Source: Deltaproteobacteria bacterium | Lineage (GTDB): Bacteria; Myxococcota_A; Polyangia; JAAYKL01 | Assembly (NCBI GenBank): GCA_016936575.1 | Contig: JAFGXQ010000012.1 | Span: forward strand, 1-51,970 | Length of the DNA stretch: 51,970 nucleotides | Reading direction: 5' to 3' | Part shown: positions 42,637-50,124 of the stretch, one piece after another | How the letters are laid out: each line of letters opens with the position of its first letter | How positions within the stretch are numbered: position 1 is the first letter of the stretch | Made by a program: the position numbers and the translations under genes | The notes under the pieces: model-generated | The model's input: the letters and a program-made list of their open reading frames with translations, nothing else | Told to the model about the DNA's origin: nothing | Database searches by the model: none

Positions 42637-42708
42637 TTTTGAATTTTGAAAACCTAAATAAAACGTCAGACGAATCAATTGTTGACGTGAAATCATAGGA
42701 GAACGTAA

Positions 42709-44433
42709 ATGAACACAACATTTACAGCGCTCGATTGGGTGGTACTGGCGCTTTTTGCCGCCGGTCTGGTGGGCATCATTGTCTGGGTGTCGAAGCAGAA
42801 AGAAGAAGACTCGCAGGATTACTTTCTGGCGGGTCGCAATGCGGGCTGGCTGGCAATCGGTGCGTCGATTTTCGCATCGAATATCGGTTCGGAACATCTG
42901 ATTGGGTTGGCCGGCGCCGGGGCATCGAGCGGTATGGCCATGGCCCACTGGGAAATTCAGGGATGGATGATTCTGATTCTGGGTTGGGCGTTTGTTCCGT
43001 TTTATTCACGCAGTATGGTGCTGACCATGCCGGAGTTCCTCGAAAAGCGCTACAATTCCCAGTCACGTACGATTTTGTCCCTGATTTCGCTGATCAGTTA
43101 TGTACTTACCAAGGTGGCGGTTACCGTGTATGCCGGCGGACTGGTGTTTCAGAAGGTGTTCGGCATTGACACCTTGTGGGGAATCGACTTTTTTTGGATT
43201 TCAGCTATCGGCCTGGTCATTCTGACCGCTGTGTATACGGTGCTTGGCGGGATGAAATCGGTGTTGTACACGTCGGTGCTGCAAACCCCGATTTTGCTGC
43301 TCGGTTCTCTGATCATTGTGGTGCTCGGCCTGCAAGCGCTGGGCGGTTGGGATCAAATGATGGAAGTGGTGCGCGCCACCCCGGTGAATGAATACGGTGA
43401 CAGCATGGGTAATCTGATACGCAGCAACAGCGATGCGGATTTTCCATGGCTCGGCGTATTGATTGGTTCCGCGGTGATCGGCTTTTGGTACTGGTGTACC
43501 GATCAGTTCATTGTACAACGCGTGCTGTCCGGTCGTGATCAGACCCAGGCGCGCCGCGGTGCGATTTTCGGCGCTTTCCTGAAAATGACTCCGGTTTTTC
43601 TTTTTCTGATTCCCGGCATGATCGCTTTCGCCATGTCCACCAAGGGCGTCGAAATCAACGGTACAGTGTACCAGCTCTCGGAACCGGACGCGGCCTTCCC
43701 GTCCCTGGTGGCCACCTTGCTGCCGGCCGGTGTTAAAGGTTTGGTGGTCTGCGGTATTCTCGCTGCCCTGATGAGTTCACTGGCATCGCTGTTCAATTCA
43801 TCGGCCATGCTGTTCACCATCGATTTCTACCAGAAGTTCAAACCGAAAACCTCGCAGCATCAACTGGTGCGCATCGGTCGCATTGCCACAGTGGTTATTG
43901 TTATTCTCGGAGTGCTTTGGATTCCGATTATGAAAAATATCGGCGACGTTCTCTATACCTACCTGCAGGATGTGCAGTCTGTGCTGGCTCCCGGTATTGC
44001 CGCGGCGTTTCTGCTCGGGGTGCTCTGGAAGCGCGCATCGGCCATCGGTGGGATGTGGGGGTTGCTCTCCGGTATGATTATCGGTTTGACCAGGCTGAGT
44101 GCCAAGGTGTATTACACCACGCAGGCTGGCCAGGGGAATGATGTCCGAGAATGGGCGGCCGCCAATGGCGTTGACAATATTTTTTACAAATTATTCTACG
44201 ATGTGAACTGGCTCTTTTTCTCCGGCGGTATGTTGGTTTTCTGCATGGCGGTCGTAGCGATAGTCAGTCTGATGACCGCGGCTCCGGATGCGGAGAAAAT
44301 CCGAGGTCTGGTATTTGGAACTGAAACCGCAGAGCAGAAAGCCGAAACGCGTAACAGCTGGAACAATTGGGATCTGCTCTGGACCGGATTGATCCTGGCG
44401 GGAACCGTCGTTTTCTACTGGTACTTCTGGTAG
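42709..44433 (+). CDS. Sodium:solute symporter (SSS/SGLT type), probable sugar importer
   Basis: A 574-residue inner-membrane transporter with 13-14 helices. It has SGLT-like features: DYFLAGRNAGWLAIGASIFASNIGSEHLIGLAG at the start of the core (sodium site), GWAFVPFYSRSMVLTMPEF, YWCTDQFIVQRVLSGRD and ALMSSLASLFNSSAMLFTIDFY. The WCTDQxxVQRVL motif is shared with sugar-transporting members. AGGAG precedes the ATG. An epimerase gene starts 20 bases after its stop, and arabinoside hydrolases follow, so L-arabinose, xylose or galactose is the expected cargo. This would be the inner-membrane step of the locus. Confidence 0.95.
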   Translation: MNTTFTALDWVVLALFAAGLVGIIVWVSKQKEEDSQDYFLAGRNAGWLAIGASIFASNIGSEHLIGLAGAGASSGMAMAHWEIQGWMILILGWAFVPFYSRSMVLTMPEFLEKRYNSQSRTILSLISLISYVLTKVAVTVYAGGLVFQKVFGIDTLWGIDFFWISAIGLVILTAVYTVLGGMKSVLYTSVLQTPILLLGSLIIVVLGLQALGGWDQMMEVVRATPVNEYGDSMGNLIRSNSDADFPWLGVLIGSAVIGFWYWCTDQFIVQRVLSGRDQTQARRGAIFGAFLKMTPVFLFLIPGMIAFAMSTKGVEINGTVYQLSEPDAAFPSLVATLLPAGVKGLVVCGILAALMSSLASLFNSSAMLFTIDFYQKFKPKTSQHQLVRIGRIATVVIVILGVLWIPIMKNIGDVLYTYLQDVQSVLAPGIAAAFLLGVLWKRASAIGGMWGLLSGMIIGLTRLSAKVYYTTQAGQGNDVREWAAANGVDNIFYKLFYDVNWLFFSGGMLVFCMAVVAIVSLMTAAPDAEKIRGLVFGTETAEQKAETRNSWNNWDLLWTGLILAGTVVFYWYFW

Positions 44434-44453
44434 TCCACGGGAAAGAGTTCGTT

Positions 44454-45554
44454 TTGACAGCTTCGATTTCATCTTTTGTCGATGTTGCTGCTCTTGCGGA
44501 TGTCACCGCCACCTGTGTGGAGACATCCGACGTCGGAGTCATCCGGGAATACACCCTTAAAAATAGAGCCGGTATGACTGTGAAGATTACCAATTACGGC
44601 GCTACAATTACATCGATAGTCGTTCCCGATCGCGAGGGCAACATGGGGGATGTGGCCCTTGGCTATAACCGACCGGAAGAATATGTAAACGCCTTCGAGC
44701 ATCCGTATTTCGGGGCAGTGGTCGGTCGATACGGCAATCGGATTGCCAGGGGACGGTTTGTTATTGACGGCACTGAATACCTGCTGGCCGCAAACGATGG
44801 AAAGAACCATCTGCACGGCGGTGATAGGGGGTTCGACAAGGTCATATGGGACGCCGAAATCGTTGCCGGCGGCGTGACGTTCACCTACCTTGCGAAGGAC
44901 GGTGAAGAAGGGTATCCCGGTAACCTGAAAATCAGCGCGACGTATCTGTTGACTGAAAATAACGAAATTGTCATGCATTATACCGGCGTAACCGATGCTG
45001 CGACGATCGTGAATGTCACCAATCACACCTATTTCAACCTGAAGGGGGAAGGTGCGGGTGCCATTGTCGATCATGTTCTGCAGATCAACGGATCGAGGGT
45101 GACGTCGGTGGACGCCGGACTGATTCCGACCGGTGAATTTGCGGACGTTGCTCAGACGCCGTTTGATTTTCGCGAACCCAAACCGATCGGCATCGATATT
45201 GACGGCGATGATCAGCAGCTTCGATTTGGGTCGGGGTATGATCATCACTGGGTGCTGGATCGAATAAGTGATGGCCTGGAGTTGGCGGCCACCCTGTATG
45301 AGCCGAAAAGCGGACGTGTGCTTGAGGTGGTTACCGAGGAACCCGGTATGCAGTTTTACAGCGGAAACAATCTGGACGGCGTCTTGGTGGGCAAGTCCGG
45401 CAGAGCGTATGTTTTTCGCAGCGGTCTGTGTCTCGAAACTCAGCACGCACCTGACAGCCCGAATCATGAAGGCGACGAGGGCTGGCCGAGTGTTGTCCTG
45501 CGCCCGGGAAAAACCTACGATACCACGACCATCTATAAATTCAGCACAAAGTAA
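44454..45554 (+). CDS. galM: Aldose 1-epimerase, cytoplasmic form
   Basis: A 366-residue enzyme that interconverts alpha and beta anomers of free aldoses. The fold motifs are TNYGATITSIVVPDREG, GRYGNRIARGRF, the sugar-binding HLHGGDRGFDK, the catalytic His in NHTYFNL, YDHHWVLD, and the catalytic Glu in LCLETQ. The start is probably TTG at 44454, with AAAGAG about eight bases upstream, which gives no signal peptide. The frame is open to 44367 inside the symporter gene. It lies 20 bases after the symporter stop and would act on the sugar just imported. A lipoprotein paralogue is at 48777. Confidence 0.92.
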   Translation: MTASISSFVDVAALADVTATCVETSDVGVIREYTLKNRAGMTVKITNYGATITSIVVPDREGNMGDVALGYNRPEEYVNAFEHPYFGAVVGRYGNRIARGRFVIDGTEYLLAANDGKNHLHGGDRGFDKVIWDAEIVAGGVTFTYLAKDGEEGYPGNLKISATYLLTENNEIVMHYTGVTDAATIVNVTNHTYFNLKGEGAGAIVDHVLQINGSRVTSVDAGLIPTGEFADVAQTPFDFREPKPIGIDIDGDDQQLRFGSGYDHHWVLDRISDGLELAATLYEPKSGRVLEVVTEEPGMQFYSGNNLDGVLVGKSGRAYVFRSGLCLETQHAPDSPNHEGDEGWPSVVLRPGKTYDTTTIYKFSTK

Positions 45555-45754
45555 AGTCGCTCCATACTTATGCCCTACAGAAATGTATATATTTGGTTTC
45601 TCGGTGGTTTTTTTGGGCTGGATTGCACCCGTTTTTATCACGCAAAGTCCACTGCCACGTGATTGATGAAATCAATTTTAAATATAAAGACTACTGCTTC
45701 ATGATTTTACAGAATTTTTTTTATAGCTCAAAGCAAACAATTGGAGGTTTTGCA

Positions 45755-46981
45755 ATGAAGAGAATTGAAACTATGACAATCGTTACGCTGATAACTTTGC
45801 TGGCATCGTTCAGTATTGTTGTCATCGGTTGTGCTTCATACGATTCGACGGCGACCGAAGAACGCAGCGAAAGCGATGCGGACAGCGACGCAGACAGCGA
45901 CGCTGACAGTGACGCCGATAGCGACACGAATACTGACGGCGGTGTGGTTGCCCTTCCTTGCGATATTATGGAAGATGCCGGCGCTCCGTGTGTTTCGGCC
46001 CACAGTACGGCGAGAGTTCTTCGAACCGGGTACACCGGGCCCCTTTACCAGCTCTGCAGGGGGACGGCGGTTACGGGCCCGGATTCCTGCCAGGGGGATG
46101 CCATGGATATCGAGGCGGTGGATGGCTATGCCGATGCCACTGCCCACGAAGAATTTTGCGGGAAAGATGTTTGCACCATTACCGTCGTTTACGACCAGGC
46201 CGAACATGATCCTGAGGTCGGGCCGAACAACGACTTGGAGCCCGCCCCGCTCGGCGGCGCGTGGGGATTCCCGGATAAACCGGTTAACGCGTCAGATCTA
46301 CCCGTAATTGTCAACGGCCACAATGCCTATGGCATGATGTTTCGCCCGGGGATGGGCTATCGCGCCGGCTGTGATGGATGCAAGTTCGGGGTCGGGACCG
46401 ATTTGGCGACCGGCGACACGGCCCAGACCATTTACATGGTTACCAGCTCCAACGGCCTGAACAACGGTTGTTGTTTCGATTACGGTAACGCCGAGACTAC
46501 CTGCAACAATGACCACAACGGTACGATGGAAGCCATTTACTTCGGCGGCGGCGTGATCTGGGGTACCGGCAACGGGAGTGCTCCGTGGGTGATGGCAGAT
46601 TTGGAAGACGGCCTCTACGCAGGATGGGAAAACAATCAGGATCAGGAGATTTCCACAAATAAAACCCTGACATCTGAATTTGTGACGGGGATTCTGGTGG
46701 GCGACACCGAAGACAAAAACGACGGTAAGGGTCGGTTTGCGCTGTATGCCGCAGATGCCAACGAAGGAGAATTGACCGAAATGTACGATGGCATACGTCC
46801 TGAAAGAGAGGGATATGTGCCAATGCAGAAGCAGGGGTCGCTGATTCTCGGAATCGGCGGCGACAACAGTGTCGGCGCGTCGGGATATTTTTATGAAGCG
46901 GCGATAGTAAATGCTGCGCTTGACAGAGATACTCTTGATGAGCTTCAAGCAGCTATCGTTTCTGCGAATTTCAGGAATTAG
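45755..46981 (+). CDS. GH54 alpha-L-arabinofuranosidase lipoprotein
   Basis: A 408-residue lipoprotein that starts after TTGGAGG, with signal ending VVIGC and a short Asp-Ser/Ala linker. The rest is a GH54 catalytic domain: LPCDIMEDAGAPCVSAHSTA, GYTGPLYQL, GCCFDYGNAET. It keeps the presumed nucleophile Glu259 in GTMEAIYFG and the acid/base Asp in LGIGGDNSVG. Enzymes of this family release arabinofuranose side groups from arabinan and arabinoxylan. Fungal members carry a CBM42 after this domain; it is absent here. The porin-like gene starts 10 bases after its stop. Confidence 0.94.
   Translation: MKRIETMTIVTLITLLASFSIVVIGCASYDSTATEERSESDADSDADSDADSDADSDTNTDGGVVALPCDIMEDAGAPCVSAHSTARVLRTGYTGPLYQLCRGTAVTGPDSCQGDAMDIEAVDGYADATAHEEFCGKDVCTITVVYDQAEHDPEVGPNNDLEPAPLGGAWGFPDKPVNASDLPVIVNGHNAYGMMFRPGMGYRAGCDGCKFGVGTDLATGDTAQTIYMVTSSNGLNNGCCFDYGNAETTCNNDHNGTMEAIYFGGGVIWGTGNGSAPWVMADLEDGLYAGWENNQDQEISTNKTLTSEFVTGILVGDTEDKNDGKGRFALYAADANEGELTEMYDGIRPEREGYVPMQKQGSLILGIGGDNSVGASGYFYEAAIVNAALDRDTLDELQAAIVSANFRN
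45872..45940 (+). repeat. Short Asp-Ser/Ala repeat linker
   Basis: About 23 residues (SDADSDADSD type) between the lipidation site and the GH54 domain, the shortest of the linkers in this locus. Confidence 0.85.
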
Positions 46982-46991
46982 GGAGGAACGT

Positions 46992-48755
46992 ATGTTGCGC
47001 ATACTGAAAGCGTGTGTTGTTTTGGGAGTGTGGATTACAGCCGGCGCCGCAGCGGGACAGTCGTTTACAGGTGAGGTCGATGCGGGCGCAGACACCGCCG
47101 CGAATACAGACACCACCGCCACTGCAGATACCACACCGAATACGAATACATATCCAAACACCAGCGATGCGTCATCCTCCTCAAATGACGATGACGTTCG
47201 GGCCGAGCTGAACGCACTGCGCGCCGAGGTGGAAGCGCTGAAACAGCAGAACCAGGGGCAGACGCCTGCGGCAGCTGAAGCAACAGAAGGAGATGCGAAG
47301 CTGAGCGGAACGTTTGGGGACTGGGAAGTTGGAATGGGCGGGTATTTTCGTGCGCCCATGATTATCGGAATCAGCAATCGTCAGTCTCCGGATGCGTATG
47401 TGGGCGACGACCCGCAAATTCAGCTGTCGTACGGTCCGAATCGGCTTGTGGACACGAACTATTACAGTTTTGCCTATACCCGCCTGCAGGAATTGGATTG
47501 GGTACAGCTTTCGTTTTATGCGCGCAAGAAGCACGTGGAAGCCGAAGTGGGCTGGATGGGCTATTGGCTGCAGGCTGCTTCGGGGTATCGAAATCCCGAT
47601 GCCGGTTGGGCACCGGGTATCGCGCGGTTGACCCTGGATGCCGACGTGAAAATGGGCAGCATTACACCCAATGTGGCACTTACCGCCGGAGCCTGGTGGC
47701 CCAAGTTCGGGTATCACAAAAAGTACGATACTTTTACCTTGGGGCAATATCGTCAGCTGGGTGAACAACTGCAACTTACCATTCCTTTTAAAAACGGTTT
47801 CAAGCTGACCCTGTTTCAAGGATTCGGTACCGGTCGGGACGGGAAATTTCACTATGATACTGCGACAGCATCGCCGCTTTACTCGACCGACACATATTTG
47901 AATTTAATTCACTATGAACATGTTCGTTTTGAGTATCGCGACTATGTTCAGGTTGGGCTTCATTTCAGCAATCAATGGTCAAGGGATCCGAAGAATTTTT
48001 CGCAGGGCGCTGGAAATGACTATGTGTTTGAGAGAGTTAAGGAAGCCGAGCTGAAGGTGATCGGCGCCGAGCTGAATCTGCATGCGCCGCGGGCCGGGTA
48101 CTTGTGGGTTTCGCCGTCGTACGTCGGCGTGAAAAACGGTTGGACGCTCGGGAACACGGGAACCGAAGTGATGCACTCCCTGGGCGGTATTGGGCTCGCG
48201 AGTAACTATATGGCATATTCCACTTCTCTTGATGAGAGTACCGGCAGCGGTCATATGGTGAATCTCGGCTTTGTGTATGAGAATGCGCTTTCTGAAATTC
48301 TGGAAAAGAAGCGGGGAGAAATGATTCCCGATGTTGTCGTGAGTGCTTTTGGACTGATGGCGCTTTCCAGTTGGGATTTGCCGGAGACGTCGACAAGGCC
48401 GCAGGACAAATTGAAGCAGTTCAAGTGGGGGGCCGATGCGGAGCTGCAGATTAAAACCTGGCTGGGGCTGATGGCCCGCTACGATTCGGTCATCTATGAT
48501 CTCGATAATCCCGGGTACGTGTTCTCCGCCATTTCCGGTCGGTTGACATTCTCTTCACACTTTTTGTCCGGCGAGCGAATTTACCTTCAGTACTCCCACT
48601 ACATATACGGCGATGAAATGACCATCTCCGGCAAATGGCCCTGGGGCACACAGCTGGTCGAGGGAAGTGATTCTACCCAGAATACCCCGGCGATGTACGC
48701 TGATCAGAAGCCCGACGTAGACGTAATTAAAATCCAGGCCGAAATCGCTTTCTGA
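46992..48755 (+). CDS. Porin-like outer-membrane protein with N-terminal coiled coil
   Basis: A 587-residue protein preceded by GGGAGGAAC. The Sec signal ends ITAGAAAG before QSFTGEV. A Thr/Asn/Ala-rich stretch and a short coiled coil (RAELNALRAEVEALKQQ) come before a long run of amphipathic strands (VGMGGYFRAPMIIG, YVQVGLHFSN, AELQIKTWLGLMARYD, RIYLQYSHYIYG). The last residue is Phe (IQAEIAF), as in most outer-membrane barrels. A coiled coil before a barrel is known in trimeric LamB- and OprB/OmpM-type porins. Its place between GH54 and epimerase genes, 10 and 21 bases away, suggests that it carries arabino-oligosaccharides across the outer membrane. Confidence 0.88.
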   Translation: MLRILKACVVLGVWITAGAAAGQSFTGEVDAGADTAANTDTTATADTTPNTNTYPNTSDASSSSNDDDVRAELNALRAEVEALKQQNQGQTPAAAEATEGDAKLSGTFGDWEVGMGGYFRAPMIIGISNRQSPDAYVGDDPQIQLSYGPNRLVDTNYYSFAYTRLQELDWVQLSFYARKKHVEAEVGWMGYWLQAASGYRNPDAGWAPGIARLTLDADVKMGSITPNVALTAGAWWPKFGYHKKYDTFTLGQYRQLGEQLQLTIPFKNGFKLTLFQGFGTGRDGKFHYDTATASPLYSTDTYLNLIHYEHVRFEYRDYVQVGLHFSNQWSRDPKNFSQGAGNDYVFERVKEAELKVIGAELNLHAPRAGYLWVSPSYVGVKNGWTLGNTGTEVMHSLGGIGLASNYMAYSTSLDESTGSGHMVNLGFVYENALSEILEKKRGEMIPDVVVSAFGLMALSSWDLPETSTRPQDKLKQFKWGADAELQIKTWLGLMARYDSVIYDLDNPGYVFSAISGRLTFSSHFLSGERIYLQYSHYIYGDEMTISGKWPWGTQLVEGSDSTQNTPAMYADQKPDVDVIKIQAEIAF

Positions 48756-48776
48756 GCCTGAACAGGAGATGTATCA

Positions 48777-49982
48777 ATGAAACGTTCTTTTCATTTTTAT
48801 GTGTTATTCGCTTTACTCGCCGCCACCGGAATGATCGGCTGCGGTGGAAAACAGACATCCGCACCTGCAACGGCTACATCGGAGGCCAAGCCGACTGCAA
48901 ACGTTCCGACAGATGACGCTGAATCGACCGTGATTACCAGCGGTCCGTTCGGAACTGTCGACGGCAAAGAGGTGAGCCTGTATGTGTTGACCAACGCCAA
49001 CGGTCTCATTTTAAAAGTCACCAACTACGGCGCCATTGTGACCGAGTTTCACGTCCCCGACCGGGACGGAAAACTCGCCGACATCGTGGGCGGATATGAT
49101 ACTGCTGAAGGTTATGTCGAGAAGACACCGTACTTCGGCGCCACCATTGGTCGACTGGCCAATCGCGTCTCCGACAATGGTCGATTCACCCTTGATGGCA
49201 AACAGTATCAGTTGGCCGCCAATGATCCGCCCTATCATCTGCATGGCGGAAACAAGGGGTGGGACAAAGTGATCTGGGAGGTGGTTGACGCGCAGGAGAC
49301 CGAAGAAGGGCCGTCTATAAAACTCAAATATTTTTCGCCGGACGGTGAAGAAGGATACCCCGGAAATGTCACCGCATTCGTAACCTACACGCTCACCAAT
49401 GAAAATGAATTCAAGGTTCATATGGAAGCCACAACAGACCAGACGACCATTATTAATATGGCCCATCATTCCTATTGGAATCTCGGCGGGTATGATTCCG
49501 GAACCATTACGGACCATGTGCTGACGATTTACGGCGATGAATACACGCCCGGCAATCCGGTGGTTGCGGATGGAACCATCACGCCTGTGAAAGGGACGCC
49601 GTTTGATTTCACGTCGCCCAAACCCATCGGTAAAGATATGATGTCGGTGCAGATTGAAGGAAATCCCGCAGGGTACGACCACAACTGGGTGATTAACGGC
49701 GACCCGCACACCTTGCGGCCGGTAGCCCGAGTGGAGGAACCCAAGTCCGGTCGCGTGATGACTCTTGAAGGTGACCAACCGGGGCTGATGTTCTACGCCG
49801 GTCTTTTTTTGGACGGAACCATTACCGGCAAGGGGCACACCTATCAGCAGTATGAGGCGTTTTGTCTGGAAACACAGAAATTCCCCAATTCAATCAATGT
49901 TCCTGCCTGGCGTGACGAGGTGATCCTCAAGCCGGGTCAGACTTACGAGCACCACATGATTCATCGATTTTCTGCTGAGTAA
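48777..49982 (+). CDS. Aldose 1-epimerase lipoprotein
   Basis: A 401-residue paralogue of the epimerase at 44454, but with a signal peptide ending GMIGC and a Thr/Ala/Ser-rich linker, so it acts outside the cytoplasm. Conserved motifs are TNYGAIVTEFHVPDRDG, GRLANRVSDNGRF, HLHGGNKGWDK, the catalytic His in AHHSYWNL, YDHNWV and the catalytic Glu in FCLETQKFPNS. ACAGGAGATG precedes the ATG. It lies 21 bases after the porin gene. Its role would be to equilibrate anomers freed by the retaining GH54, GH51 or GH3 enzymes before uptake. Confidence 0.93.
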   Translation: MKRSFHFYVLFALLAATGMIGCGGKQTSAPATATSEAKPTANVPTDDAESTVITSGPFGTVDGKEVSLYVLTNANGLILKVTNYGAIVTEFHVPDRDGKLADIVGGYDTAEGYVEKTPYFGATIGRLANRVSDNGRFTLDGKQYQLAANDPPYHLHGGNKGWDKVIWEVVDAQETEEGPSIKLKYFSPDGEEGYPGNVTAFVTYTLTNENEFKVHMEATTDQTTIINMAHHSYWNLGGYDSGTITDHVLTIYGDEYTPGNPVVADGTITPVKGTPFDFTSPKPIGKDMMSVQIEGNPAGYDHNWVINGDPHTLRPVARVEEPKSGRVMTLEGDQPGLMFYAGLFLDGTITGKGHTYQQYEAFCLETQKFPNSINVPAWRDEVILKPGQTYEHHMIHRFSAE

Positions 49983-50124
49983 AAATTATTACTCAAACCA
50001 CACCCCCTTTCCAACGAAAATGTCCACTGCCTGTTGTGAGGTAATCAAATAGAGAAACCGTTTGGGCTTTTTACGCGCAATTTACGGGTGAAAGAAGTCT
50101 TGAGTAATGGAGGAGATGAAACAC

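Larger units (their letters stand above)
42363..42708. other. Intergenic region upstream of the symporter gene
   Basis: About 345 AT-rich bases without a gene. It holds a CCTCGA/TCGAGG stem just after the GH3 stop, a LacI-type operator-like site (42498-42511), and a stem-loop at 42611-42636 before the symporter ribosome site. This suggests that the symporter operon has its own regulated promoter. Confidence 0.55.

Noticed and set aside
46911-46991. Upstream extension of the porin gene
   Set aside because: It would overlap the GH54 gene by 71 bases and bury the signal peptide; ATG 46992 has GGGAGG directly upstream.
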